Assembly: GCA_002344525.1 (NCBI GenBank)
Contig: DDTJ01000012.1
Location: 1 to 64,000 of the forward strand
DNA length: 64,000 bases
From: Akkermansiaceae bacterium UBA2367
GTDB lineage: Bacteria > Verrucomicrobiota > Verrucomicrobiia > Verrucomicrobiales > DEV007
Direction of reading: 5' to 3'
The notes beneath the pieces were generated by a model. It was not told where the DNA came from. It did not search any database and worked only from the letters and a program-made list of their open reading frames with translations. Position 1 is the first letter of the stretch, and each line of letters opens with the position of its first letter. The translations under genes were made by a program, and so were the position numbers. This document shows, in pieces, positions 42,506 through 51,223 of the stretch.

Positions 42506-43756
42506 ATGAAACGCCTCCTCCTCCTCTCCTCGTTCGCCCTGTCCACCGCCCACGCCGACGACAGCGCACAAGCCCGACGCGAGACGGTGACCGGCATTCC
42601 GGGACTGGTCGCCTTCTGGGACTTCGTGAAGCGGGAGCCCGACGGCGGGCGCTTCCTCGCCCATGTGCCCGAGGGGGCCGACAACGACTATCCTCTGGAT
42701 GCGGGCAACTACGTGAAGGAATACTGGGGCCAAGGCCGCGACGCCACCTACGACGATTTTCCCCTGCTGGGGCGCGGCCCCTTCGGTCAGGCCATCCAGA
42801 TCCGGCACGAGGAGGACATCACCTTTCGCCCCCTTCTCTACGTGCCCAGAGAGCGCCTGCACGACACCCCTCTCGACATCAAGGGGGCCAAGCGATCCCT
42901 CACCGTGGTGGCCTGGGCGATCCGGAATCGGGGCGGGCACGCCCTCGCGGGCATCTGGCACGAGGGCACCGACCTGAAGCACGAGGCCGGGACGGACATC
43001 CGGAAAGTCCAACTGGGCCAGCGGCAGTACGGGCTCTTCGCGGGCAACAACATCAGCGGAACCGCCTGCGCCCACGTCTCGGAAAACGGGGCGGGCACCT
43101 TTCTCAACCGCTTCGCCATGCACAAGAGCAACTCCATCGACGTCTCGCCCGTGATCCCGGTGGACGCCCCCGACGACGTGATCGACGCCTCGTGGCAGTG
43201 CTTCGCCATGACCTTCGACCACGGAACCGACCAGCTCATCAGCTGGCTCAACGGGCGCTCCGGCGACCGCTGGTTCGACCACCCCAAAAAAGACCCGTCG
43301 CTCTCCACCGCCTACAATGCGTGGAGACAAGGCCATCTCCACCGGGAGCCCGGTTTGCAGGAGGGCGAAGACCCGGACTTTCCCATGGACCAGTTCTACA
43401 ATCCGCCCGAGGACACTCCCCTTTCCACCGAGGTCGTCTCCGAAACCGACACTGAGAAGGTCGAAGTGCAGGAGTTCCCCTACACCCGTGTGCAGTTCAC
43501 CTCGCGCAAGGATGCCGGGGGCGGCTGGAAAGTGCTGGACCGGGATCTCGTCAGCCTGCGCCTCAATCCCTGGTGGTATCCCCACGACCTTTACGAGCCC
43601 ACCCGCGAAAGCGGTGGCCCGTTCTCCATCGGCCGAGTCATCCACAGCGCCCGCACCAGTGGCTTCAGCGGATGGATCGGCGGCGTGGCCGTGTTCGACC
43701 ACGCGCTGGATGCGGAGGAACTGGCGGCATTGGCGGCGCTCGACGATCGGCCTTGA
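42506..43756 (+). CDS. Secreted LamG/concanavalin-like protein
   Basis: A 416-residue secreted protein with signal peptide KRLLLLSSFALSTAHA. From about residue 30 it has a jelly-roll (LamG-like) pattern: IPGLVAFWDFVKREPDGGR, LTVVAWAIRNRGGHALAGIW, CFAMTFDHGTDQLISWLNGR and a final FSGWIGGVAVFDHALDAEEL, the classic LamG ending. Such modules bind glycans or occur in surface proteins of PVC bacteria. The ATG at 42506 is chosen because the signal peptide begins there; the ATG 30 bases earlier lies inside the palindromic repeat. Confidence 0.8.
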   Translation: MKRLLLLSSFALSTAHADDSAQARRETVTGIPGLVAFWDFVKREPDGGRFLAHVPEGADNDYPLDAGNYVKEYWGQGRDATYDDFPLLGRGPFGQAIQIRHEEDITFRPLLYVPRERLHDTPLDIKGAKRSLTVVAWAIRNRGGHALAGIWHEGTDLKHEAGTDIRKVQLGQRQYGLFAGNNISGTACAHVSENGAGTFLNRFAMHKSNSIDVSPVIPVDAPDDVIDASWQCFAMTFDHGTDQLISWLNGRSGDRWFDHPKKDPSLSTAYNAWRQGHLHREPGLQEGEDPDFPMDQFYNPPEDTPLSTEVVSETDTEKVEVQEFPYTRVQFTSRKDAGGGWKVLDRDLVSLRLNPWWYPHDLYEPTRESGGPFSIGRVIHSARTSGFSGWIGGVAVFDHALDAEELAALAALDDRP

Positions 43757-43784
43757 TCCACCAGACTCCGCCCTCCCCAGCCCG

Positions 43785-44438
43785 TCACTCCAGCTCGCGG
43801 ATGCGGAGATTGCGGTAGGCGGTCTTGTCGGAATGGTCGGTGAGCATGATGCGCCCGCGACCGGGAGCGAAGCCCTCCTTTGCCTTGAATTTGCTCCCGG
43901 CGAGATTCGCCTTCCACTCCTCGGAGGCGGTGTCGGCCTCGCCGACGAGAACGCCGTTCAGCCAATGCTGCAGCTTGCCGTCCTTCGAGACGACGCGGCT
44001 GTGGTTCCATTCGCCGGGAGCTTTCAACGGCGTCTCCACCGAAGGCGCTTGGATGTCGTAAAAGGAGGCGGTGTGCCGTTTCGCGCCGTTTTTCCCGTCG
44101 GGATGCTTCTCGTCGTCGAGCATCTGGTATTCGATGCCGAGCCACTCCTTCCCGCCGACCTTGGTGACCCAGTATTTGAGACCGTTGTTGCCGCCTTCGG
44201 CGAGCTGCCACTCCCATTCGAGGTCAAAATTTGAATATTCCTTTTCCGAAAGCAGATTGCCGCCCTTCCCGTCGAGGCGCAACTCGCCATCGACGATGCT
44301 CCAGCCGGGACCCGGCGCAACGCCGTCCTGCCCAGTCCAGCCGGCGAAGGTCTTGCCGTCGAAAAGAGGGACGAACTCCCCCGCCACGGCGGCGGCGAGG
44401 AGCAGGGAGAGGAGGGCGGAGAAAAAGACGGTCTTCAT
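43785..44438 (-). CDS. DUF1080 (3-keto-disaccharide hydrolase) protein
   Basis: A 217-residue secreted protein with a signal peptide and one DUF1080 domain: FVPLFDGKTFAGWTGQDG, WSIVDGELRLDGKGGNLLS, FDLEWEWQLAEGGNNGLKYW, GIEYQMLDDEKHPDG and a final GRIMLTDHSDKTAYRNLRIR. The family includes 3-keto-disaccharide hydrolases and is expanded in PVC genomes. It converges with the LamG-like gene, which probably works on related material. Confidence 0.9.
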   Translation of the reverse strand: MKTVFFSALLSLLLAAAVAGEFVPLFDGKTFAGWTGQDGVAPGPGWSIVDGELRLDGKGGNLLSEKEYSNFDLEWEWQLAEGGNNGLKYWVTKVGGKEWLGIEYQMLDDEKHPDGKNGAKRHTASFYDIQAPSVETPLKAPGEWNHSRVVSKDGKLQHWLNGVLVGEADTASEEWKANLAGSKFKAKEGFAPGRGRIMLTDHSDKTAYRNLRIRELE

Positions 44439-44498
44439 GGGACGCGACCTTAACCGGAAAAGCCCGCCGAGGTCAAGGGCGCAGCCCTGTCTCGGCCC

Positions 44499-45839
44499 TC
44501 ACTCCTCCGCAGCGTCGTCGGCCTCGCCTTCCGGCGTCTCCTCGGCGGGGAGGACCCGGCGGACCGCGACCTTGTCGATGCGCTGGCGGTCCATGTCCAC
44601 GATCTCGAACTCAAACTCGCCCGCGGAGAAGGATTCGCCCTCGGAAGGAAGGCGGTCGAGCCGATGGACGATGTAGCCGGCGAGGGTCTGGAAAGGCTCC
44701 TTCTCCGCGTCGGCGAGAATGGAGAAGCCGGGGATGGCCTCCTCGACCATATCGACTTCGACAAGCCCGTCGGCGAGCCAAGCGCCCTCTCCGGTCTCGC
44801 GGATGCCGGGACGACCGACGTTCATGTCGCCGGGACGCAACTCGCCGACGACCTCCTCGACGAGATCCTCCAAGGTGATGAGCCCGCGCACCGTGCCGAA
44901 CTCGTCCGCGACGAGGGCGGCGCCGAGGTTGGAATGGCGCAGGGTGTCGAGAAGGGAGAGGGCCGACTGCGTCTCCGAGACGAAGAGCGGCTCGCGGCAG
45001 ATCTCGCCGAGGGGCTTCGGGCGCGGGCTGGCGAGGTTCGCGAAGAGCATCCTCAGCGAGATCATCCCGGTCACGGAGTCGCGGTTGTCCTCGTAGACGG
45101 GGAAGACGGTCTGGTTCGTCGCCGCGATCTGGGGCCAGTAGGTGTCGGGCGTGGCGTCGTGCGGCAGGAAGAGGATGCGCGGGCGGGGCTGCATCACCTC
45201 CTCGGCGAGGACGTCCCGCAGGTCGAAGACGCCCTCGACCATCTCGGACTCCTCCTGCTTCACCGTGCCGGTCACGATGCCCTCGCGCAGGATCACCTCC
45301 ACATCGGCGACGGAGGCCCCCTCGTCCCCCTCGGGCCGTTTCCCGAAAAGCTTGAGGACGAGCTTGGTGCTCAGTTCAAGGAAGGCGACGAGCGGCCTCG
45401 CCACGATCGAGAGCAGGTCCATGGGCCTCGCCATGAGGGAGGCGATGGCCTCGGGGAAGCGCAAGGCGAGCCCCTTGGGCACGAGTTCGCCCACCACGAG
45501 GGAGAAATAGGTGATGAGGACAACGACGAGCCAGAAGGCGACCTTCTCCGCGTAGGGGGCGAGGGCGGGGATCTGCTCGACGTAGGGGGTGACGTAGGGG
45601 GCGAGGCTCTGGCCGCCGTAGGCCCCGGCGAGCACGCCGACGAGCGTGATCCCGATCTGGACGGTGCTGAGGAAGCGCTCGGGATTCTCCCCAAGCTTCA
45701 ACGCCAACCTCGCCCCTTTTTTACCGGAATCGGCGAGGAGCGTGAGACGGCTGCGCCTAGCGGAGATGAGAGCGATCTCCGCCATGGCGAAGACTCCGTT
45801 GAGCAGCAAAAGGGAAAAAATGACGACGAGATCGATCAC
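44499..45839 (-). CDS. CNNM/CorC-type transporter (hemolysin family) with CBS pair
   Basis: A 446-residue membrane protein starting at the GTG at 45839 (MIDLVVIFSLLLLNGVFAMA). Four helices form a DUF21 (CNNM) domain to about residue 185, including AEIALISARRSRLTLLADSG and GELVPKGLALRFPE. Two CBS motifs follow (VMQPRPRILFLPHD, LVADEFGTVRGLITLEDLVE), then a CorC_HlyC domain. Bacterial CNNM proteins export Mg2+ or Na+. The frame continues 45 codons upstream into the DUF423 promoter region but without membrane-protein character. Divergent from the DUF423 gene. Confidence 0.92.
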   Translation of the reverse strand: MIDLVVIFSLLLLNGVFAMAEIALISARRSRLTLLADSGKKGARLALKLGENPERFLSTVQIGITLVGVLAGAYGGQSLAPYVTPYVEQIPALAPYAEKVAFWLVVVLITYFSLVVGELVPKGLALRFPEAIASLMARPMDLLSIVARPLVAFLELSTKLVLKLFGKRPEGDEGASVADVEVILREGIVTGTVKQEESEMVEGVFDLRDVLAEEVMQPRPRILFLPHDATPDTYWPQIAATNQTVFPVYEDNRDSVTGMISLRMLFANLASPRPKPLGEICREPLFVSETQSALSLLDTLRHSNLGAALVADEFGTVRGLITLEDLVEEVVGELRPGDMNVGRPGIRETGEGAWLADGLVEVDMVEEAIPGFSILADAEKEPFQTLAGYIVHRLDRLPSEGESFSAGEFEFEIVDMDRQRIDKVAVRRVLPAEETPEGEADDAAEE

Positions 45840-45967
45840 GAAGTGTCTATTTCTCGCCTCACTCCACGTAAAGTCAAGAGTTGCGAGAGGCCGCAGTCCA
45901 TGGTCCTTGTCCAAAATGCCCGAATATGGAGGCGGCGGGACGCCGTTTCCCCACCCCTCCCGGACCC

Positions 45968-46333
45968 ATGACACGCCTCCGCCTCGCCGCCCTCGTCGTC
46001 TTCCTCGGCATCGCCCTCGGGGCTTTCGGGGCGCACGGACTCTCCGCTCGTCTCGCGGAGACGGGCCGCCTCGACAACTGGGAGACGGCCACCCTCTACC
46101 ACTTGATCCACGGCCTCGCCATGTTCGCCGTCGCCCTCCATGCCGGGAAGGCGCGGGGCTACTGGTGGTTCCTCGCCGGGATCGTCCTCTTCTCCGGCAG
46201 CCTCTACGCCCTCGCCCTCAGCGGCATGACGAAACTCGGGGCGATCACCCCTCTCGGCGGCGTCGCCTTCCTCGTCGGCTGGGGATGCTGGATTTTTGCC
46301 CGGAACTCGTCAAATCCAATCGCAAGAGATTGA
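45968..46333 (+). CDS. DUF423 (YgdD-like) membrane protein
   Basis: A 121-residue protein with four helices. LGIALGAFGAHGLSARL at the start, TATLYHLIHGLAMFAVAL in the middle and LSGMTKLGAITPLGGVAFLV near the end are the conserved DUF423 blocks. Function unknown; widespread in bacteria. The ATG at 45968 places the hydrophobic signature at the N-terminus as in the family. Confidence 0.9.
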   Translation: MTRLRLAALVVFLGIALGAFGAHGLSARLAETGRLDNWETATLYHLIHGLAMFAVALHAGKARGYWWFLAGIVLFSGSLYALALSGMTKLGAITPLGGVAFLVGWGCWIFARNSSNPIARD

Positions 46334-46342
46334 CAAATAACC

Positions 46343-46348
46343 TATAAC
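46343..46348 (+). promoter_or_regulatory. Candidate -10 box before the NIPSNAP gene
   Basis: TATAAC six bases before the ATG, with a poor TCGCAA 17 bases upstream as -35. Fits the short-spacing pattern seen before other genes in the window. Confidence 0.4.
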
Positions 46349-46354
46349 GATTTC

Positions 46355-47107
46355 ATGAAACTCCCCGTCCTTTCCTTGATTCTGCTGCTTCTGGCCTCCT
46401 TCCACGCGCACAGCGAGGAGAAGGCGCCCCAATGCTTCGAGTTGCGCACCTACCACGCCTTCGAGGGCAAGCTCGCCGCCCTCCACGCCCGATTCAACGA
46501 CCACACCCTCGATTTGTTCCAGAAACACGGCATGACCCACGTCGCCTACTGGACGCCGCTGGAGAACGAGCCCCAAACCCTCGTCTATCTCCTCGCCTAT
46601 CCCGACCGCGCCGCCCGCGAAGCCTCTTGGAAGGCCTTCCTCGCCGACCCCGTCTGGCAGGCGGCGAAGGCGGAGTCGGAGAAAGACGGCAAGCTCGTGG
46701 CCAAGATCGAGAGCCTCTTCCTCCACCCCACCGACTACTCGCCAAAGACCGCCTTGGCCGGGGAGGGGCACGTTTTCGAAATGCGGCACTACACCACCCT
46801 GCCCGGCAAGCTCGACGCCCTCGACGCCCGTTTCCGCGACCACACCATCGGCCTGTTCACCAAGCACGGCATGACGAACCTGCCCTACTTCCACCTCGAC
46901 GAGGGGCAGGAGGGAGCCGGCACCACCCTGCTCTACTTCCTCGCCCACGCCTCCCGCGAGGACCGCGACGCGAGCTTCCAAGCCTTCCGCAGCGACCCCG
47001 ACTGGATCGCCGCCCGCGACGCCTCGGAGAAGGACGGCAAAATCCTCATCGAGAACGGCGTCGTCTCGACCCTGCTCCTCCCGACGAACTACTCTCCGAT
47101 GCAGTGA
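46355..47107 (+). CDS. Secreted tandem NIPSNAP protein
   Basis: A 250-residue protein with a signal peptide (VLSLILLLLASFHAHSE). It contains two NIPSNAP (dimeric alpha-beta barrel) domains with clearly similar sequence: CFELRTYHAFEGKLAALHAR at residue 27 and VFEMRHYTTLPGKLDALDAR at about 140, each followed by a D/F-H-T block and a K-H-G-M-T block. The tandem arises from internal duplication. In PVC bacteria NIPSNAP proteins are secreted and of unknown role. The next gene starts 40 bases later on the same strand. Confidence 0.9.
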   Translation: MKLPVLSLILLLLASFHAHSEEKAPQCFELRTYHAFEGKLAALHARFNDHTLDLFQKHGMTHVAYWTPLENEPQTLVYLLAYPDRAAREASWKAFLADPVWQAAKAESEKDGKLVAKIESLFLHPTDYSPKTALAGEGHVFEMRHYTTLPGKLDALDARFRDHTIGLFTKHGMTNLPYFHLDEGQEGAGTTLLYFLAHASREDRDASFQAFRSDPDWIAARDASEKDGKILIENGVVSTLLLPTNYSPMQ

Positions 47108-47147
47108 TGGCAAAGCTTGGCCCGGAACCCGCTTTTCCCCTCCCCCC

Positions 47148-47726
47148 ATGACCGCTCCGAAACTCGTCGCCCTCGCCGGCAGCACCCGCCGCGCCTCCCT
47201 CAACCGCGCCGTCCTCGCCACCGCGGTCGAAGCCGCCCGCGAAGCCGGGGCCGAAGTCTCCCTCATCGATCTCAACGACTTCCCCCTCCCGCTTTACAAC
47301 CAGGATTTGGAAGACGCCGAAGGTCTTCCCGAGGCCGCGAAACGGCTCAAGGCCGTCTTCCGCGACGCCGACGGGTTCCTTTTCGCCAGTCCCGAGCACA
47401 ACAGCAGCTACACCGCCCTGCTCAAGAACACGATCGACTGGTGCAGCCGCGCCGGATCGCAGGACGAGCCGCCCCTTTCCGCCTTCGCCGGGAAAAGCGC
47501 GGTCCTTTTCGCCGCCTCGCCCGGTCCCCTCGGCGGTCTGCGCGGGCTCTTCGCCCTGCGCGAACTGCTCCAGAACCTGCGGATCGCGGTCTTCCCCGAG
47601 ATGCTTGCTGTGCGCTCCGCCAGCGAGATCGTCGCCGACGGTGCCGTGACCGACGCGCAATGGACCGCGAAGATCGGCGGACTAGCGAAAGACTACGTCG
47701 CCTTCGCCACGAGGCTGGCAGGGTGA
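47148..47726 (+). CDS. NADPH-dependent FMN reductase
   Basis: A 192-residue flavodoxin-like enzyme of the FMN_red family. The phosphate loop LAGSTRRASLNRAVL, the SPEHNSSYTALLKNTIDWCS block and the final ALRELLQNLRIAVFPEM fit. It reduces flavins, quinones or similar acceptors with NADPH. Cytoplasmic. Its stop codon overlaps the start of a palindromic repeat. Confidence 0.92.
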   Translation: MTAPKLVALAGSTRRASLNRAVLATAVEAAREAGAEVSLIDLNDFPLPLYNQDLEDAEGLPEAAKRLKAVFRDADGFLFASPEHNSSYTALLKNTIDWCSRAGSQDEPPLSAFAGKSAVLFAASPGPLGGLRGLFALRELLQNLRIAVFPEMLAVRSASEIVADGAVTDAQWTAKIGGLAKDYVAFATRLAG

Positions 47727-47783
47727 GGCCAAGCCGAAGGTCCAAACGACGCCCCTGCGAGGTCAATGACCTCGCCTAGAGGT
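47724..47783 (-). repeat. GAGGTCATTGACCTC repeat (copy 1)
   Basis: Read on the minus strand: GCGAGGTCATTGACCTCGC (palindrome, plus-strand 47757-47775), a short spacer, then GGGCGTCGTTTGGACCTTCG followed by GC-rich bases and CCTCA. Two further copies lie at 61481-61635. It sits after the FMN reductase gene. The second half resembles the linker of the REP-like family at 24507. Confidence 0.75.
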
Positions 47784-47831
47784 TTCCCCGCACTGAACCC
47801 TGTCCCCTGACAAACTGAACCCTCTTCGGCC

Positions 47832-48911
47832 CTACTGTCCCGCCGGAGGGGTCAGCGATTTCAAGGCCCCGCCGAGATCCTCCAAGGTCGTGCCGAGGTC
47901 GCGCAACCCGTTCATGATCTCGGGATTTTCCGAGAGGAGGCGGAGGACACCCTCGAAGGGCGACGCCCCGCCCCCCGGCGTCGAGCCCGCCGGGATGGAC
48001 CACGCATCAAGCCACACCTCCTCCCCCTTCGTGAAGCCCTCGGCGAGGAGGCGCTTCTCGAAATCGGGCATGTGTCCCGCGCCGTAAAAAATCGCGTAGC
48101 TGCCGCGGCCCTTTTGCGCCCGCAATTCGGCGAGCTTCTCCATCACGACCCGGTTGCGCTCGCTCACGAGCACGCTGCCGTCCTCGCCCTCCAACTGGGC
48201 GATGAATCCCTCGGCCTCGCTGAGAAAGGGGGCGACGGAGCGTTTCAGCCCGGCGTTGTCTCCGGTGAGCACGGCGTTGAAGACCCGCTTCATCATCGCC
48301 TCCATCGCTTCCTCGCTGGAAGGCAGGCCTGCGACCCCGCCTTCCTCCGCGAGAGCCGAGGCGCGGGTGAAGAGGGTCAGCAGGGTCTCGTTGCGGGCCT
48401 TCATCAGGGCGTTCATCTCGGCCCAGTCCATGTCCGCGTGGACAAAGTTCGGCGCACCGTAGTCGATCACCTCGAGCTGGAACTCAAGGCCAAGGAAGGA
48501 TTTCGCAAGCTGCTGCAACTGCCGCACCGACTCGATCCCCGTCTCCCCGTCCGCAGGCGGAGCCTCGCCGGGACGATGCGGCCCGCCCACCATCTCGTAG
48601 AGGACGACATCGTAGGCCGCGAGGCGCTCGTTCAACACCGCGTAGTAGACGGCGTCGGCGAGGTGGACGACCCCGACGAGGTCGATGGCCACGCCGTCCT
48701 TCTCGAAGCGCGTGATCGCGGTCTGGAGACGATCGGGAGAAGCCGCGTCGAGCCCTTCGCCGCCGGGTGCCGCCACATAGCGGATGTAGTCGGCGGCGTC
48801 AGCGGCGACCGGGGCCGGAGGCGCGACCGGGGCTTGCGCCATGGCGAGGAATCCGACGGGGAGGGCGAGCAGAGCGGCGGGGAGGAAGGCTTTCATCAGG
48901 CTCTTGGACAT
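47832..48911 (-). CDS. TraB/GumN-like protein
   Basis: A 359-residue protein with an N-terminal signal or anchor (AFLPAALLALPVGFLAMAQA). The core matches the TraB/GumN (TIKI-like) fold: IDLVGVVHLADAVYYAVLNE, VVLYEMVGGPHRPG, LGLEFQLEVIDYGAPNFVHA DMDW and YAIFYGAGHMPDFEKRL. Relatives are metal-dependent hydrolases or regulatory proteins; activity here is unknown. The ATG at 48911 is chosen because the signal starts there; the longer frame overlaps the divergent MFS gene. Confidence 0.8.
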   Translation of the reverse strand: MSKSLMKAFLPAALLALPVGFLAMAQAPVAPPAPVAADAADYIRYVAAPGGEGLDAASPDRLQTAITRFEKDGVAIDLVGVVHLADAVYYAVLNERLAAYDVVLYEMVGGPHRPGEAPPADGETGIESVRQLQQLAKSFLGLEFQLEVIDYGAPNFVHADMDWAEMNALMKARNETLLTLFTRASALAEEGGVAGLPSSEEAMEAMMKRVFNAVLTGDNAGLKRSVAPFLSEAEGFIAQLEGEDGSVLVSERNRVVMEKLAELRAQKGRGSYAIFYGAGHMPDFEKRLLAEGFTKGEEVWLDAWSIPAGSTPGGGASPFEGVLRLLSENPEIMNGLRDLGTTLEDLGGALKSLTPPAGQ

Positions 48912-49026
48912 ATCGGCGGGGAAAACGTTGGCATATTGCCGAAAAGCGGCGCTCCCGTCAAGAATCCCACGACGTTTTGCGCGAGACAGCCCCGCTTTCC
49001 TGATCGACGGTTCCAGCCCGGTCGCC

Positions 49027-51114
49027 ATGCCCCTCTTCATCGCCTCCATCTTCCTCAGCGCCTTCCTGCTCTTCCAAGTCCAGCCGGTCATCGCGCGCTG
49101 CATCCTGCCTTGGTACGGCGGCAGTCCCGGAGTCTGGACGACCTGCCTGCTCTTTTTCCAAACCGGCCTCCTCGCTGGCTACGCCTACGCCCACGGACTC
49201 GCCACGCTCCTGCGCGAGCGCCGTGGCTGGCAGGTCGGCATCCACCTCGGACTCCTCGCCCTCGCCTTCCTCACCCTGCCCATCACGCCGGAGCCGGACT
49301 GGAAGCCAGACGGCACCGAAGCGAATCCCACGGTGGGAATCGTGCGCCTCCTCGCCCTCAGCGTTGGCCTCCCCTACCTCCTCCTCTCCGCCTCGGGACC
49401 GCTGCTGCAGCATTGGTTCGCCGAGACGCATCCGGGCCGCTCGCCCTACCGGCTCTACGCGGTCTCGAACCTCGGCAGCCTCCTCGGGCTCCTCACCTAC
49501 CCCTTCGTCTTCGAGCCGAGGCTGGATTTGAGGGAGCAGACCCTGCTCTGGTCGGGCGCCTTCGCCGTCCATGCCCTGCTCTCCGGCGCGGCGGGAGTCT
49601 TCTTCGCGAAACGCTCGGGAGCGACCCCGGCGGCGCCTCCTGCGGCGAAGGACGGAACCCGTCCCCCTCTCGTGGACATCGTCCTCTGGATCGCCTTCAG
49701 CGCCTGCGGCTCGATGCTGCTGCTCTCGCTGACGAGCCAGATGTGCCAAGACGTCGCCGTGGTCCCTTTCCTCTGGGTCGCGCCGCTCTCGCTCTACCTG
49801 CTGACCTTCGTCATCGCCTTCGACCACGAGCGCTGGTATCTCCGCTCCCTCGCCATCCCCCTCGCGGCGGCGGCCACGGGATTGACGATCTGGCTGATGA
49901 ACCGCCAGTACGCCGGGACGGAGTGGCCCCTCGCCCGGCAGATCGCGATCTACTGCGGCACGGTCTTCTTCGGCTGCCTCGTCTGCCACGGCGAAATCGT
50001 CCGGATGAAGCCGAACCCGCGCCACCTCACCGGCTTCTACCTTTGCATCTCCCTCGGCGGAGCTCTCGGAGGTGGCTTCGTCAGCCTCGCCGCCCCGCAC
50101 CTCTTCAACGGCTACTGGGAGCTACACCTCGCCTTCGACCTGCTCGCCATCCTGACCAGCTTCCAACTCTGGCGGACCTTCCGCCGGACGAGACGCCCCC
50201 TCCTCGTCCTGTCCGTCGCGGCGCTGTGGGTCGCCGCCCTCGGCGCGATGGCCTACTATCTGAAGGAGCACATCGACACCGCCCGCGCCGAGGCCGTCGC
50301 GACGCGGCGGGGTTTCTACGGAGTGCTGAAGGTCAAGGAGGAAACCGACAGCGCCGGGGACGCCTACCGCTCCCTGCAACACGGTCGGATCAGCCACGGA
50401 CGCCAATACCTCGACGAAACCTGGCATGGCCTCGCCACGACCTACTACAGCGTCGAAAGCGGCGTGGGCGCGGTCTTCGCCTGCCTCCCGGCGCGGACCA
50501 CGACGCCCGCCAAGCCCCTCCGCGTCGGCGTCGTCGGTCTCGGCGTCGGCACCATCGCGACCTACGCCAAGCCGGGCGATCGCTTCCGCTTCTACGAGAT
50601 CAATCCGCAGGTCGAGGAACTGGCGCGATCACACTTCCACTACCTCGCCGACTGCAAGGGGGAGGAACGAGTCGTCCTCGGCGACGCCCGCGTCTCCTTG
50701 GAGCGCGAACTCGCGGCGGGCGAACCGCAGCGTTTCGACGCCCTCTTTGTGGACGCCTTCAGCGGCGACTCCATTCCCATCCATCTGCTGACCAAAGAAG
50801 CGTTCGAACTCTATTTCCAGCACCTCGAACCCGGAGGCGTCCTCGCCGTCCACATCACCAACCTGCACCTCGACCTCGCCGACCCCGTGCGGAACCTCGC
50901 CGAAGCCCTCGGCTGCCGTGCCTTCCGGGTCGATCACATCCCCGGTGGAGGCGACGCCCACGCCTACTACTCCGACTGGATCCTCATCACGAAAGACGAA
51001 GCGTTCGCCGACGCCCTGAAAGCCGCCGGGTTCATCAGCCCATGGGACAATGAGGAACCCCGTCCGATCCACTGGACCGATGATTACAGCAATCTGTTTG
51101 AGGTGACTCTTTGA
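49027..51114 (+). CDS. Fused MFS/spermidine-synthase-like protein
   Basis: A 695-residue protein. The first 400 residues hold about eleven hydrophobic segments (PLFIASIFLSAFLLFQVQPV, LLFFQTGLLAGYAYAHGL, SACGSMLLLSLTSQMCQDVA). From about residue 430 a spermidine-synthase-like domain begins: GLATTYYSVESGVGAVFACL, then LRVGVVGLGVGTIATYAKPG and RFYEINPQVEELA (nucleotide-binding), VVLGDARVSLEREL and ALFVDAFSGDSIPIHLLTKE. This fused architecture is widespread and uncharacterised; many members lack the full polyamine-binding site. It is inner-membrane bound. Start at 49027, the first ATG where the first helix begins. Confidence 0.88.
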   Translation: MPLFIASIFLSAFLLFQVQPVIARCILPWYGGSPGVWTTCLLFFQTGLLAGYAYAHGLATLLRERRGWQVGIHLGLLALAFLTLPITPEPDWKPDGTEANPTVGIVRLLALSVGLPYLLLSASGPLLQHWFAETHPGRSPYRLYAVSNLGSLLGLLTYPFVFEPRLDLREQTLLWSGAFAVHALLSGAAGVFFAKRSGATPAAPPAAKDGTRPPLVDIVLWIAFSACGSMLLLSLTSQMCQDVAVVPFLWVAPLSLYLLTFVIAFDHERWYLRSLAIPLAAAATGLTIWLMNRQYAGTEWPLARQIAIYCGTVFFGCLVCHGEIVRMKPNPRHLTGFYLCISLGGALGGGFVSLAAPHLFNGYWELHLAFDLLAILTSFQLWRTFRRTRRPLLVLSVAALWVAALGAMAYYLKEHIDTARAEAVATRRGFYGVLKVKEETDSAGDAYRSLQHGRISHGRQYLDETWHGLATTYYSVESGVGAVFACLPARTTTPAKPLRVGVVGLGVGTIATYAKPGDRFRFYEINPQVEELARSHFHYLADCKGEERVVLGDARVSLERELAAGEPQRFDALFVDAFSGDSIPIHLLTKEAFELYFQHLEPGGVLAVHITNLHLDLADPVRNLAEALGCRAFRVDHIPGGGDAHAYYSDWILITKDEAFADALKAAGFISPWDNEEPRPIHWTDDYSNLFEVTL

Positions 51115-51125
51115 CCCTGAGTCCC

Positions 51126-51211
51126 CTACTCATCCTCATACTCGAAATCGAACGTCTCTCGGCGTGCGGATTGAGTAGGAGTATGAGGAGGAGGATAAGT
51201 AGGAGTAAGAA
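51126..51211. repeat. TACTCATCCTCATACTC inverted repeat
   Basis: TACTCATCCTCATACTC near 51128-51144 pairs imperfectly with GAGTATGAGGAGGAGG near 51179-51195 and the following AAGTAGGAGTAAG. Lies between convergent genes and could form a weak terminator stem; no T-tract is seen. Confidence 0.5.
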
Positions 51212-51223
51212 GCCGCTCACCAA

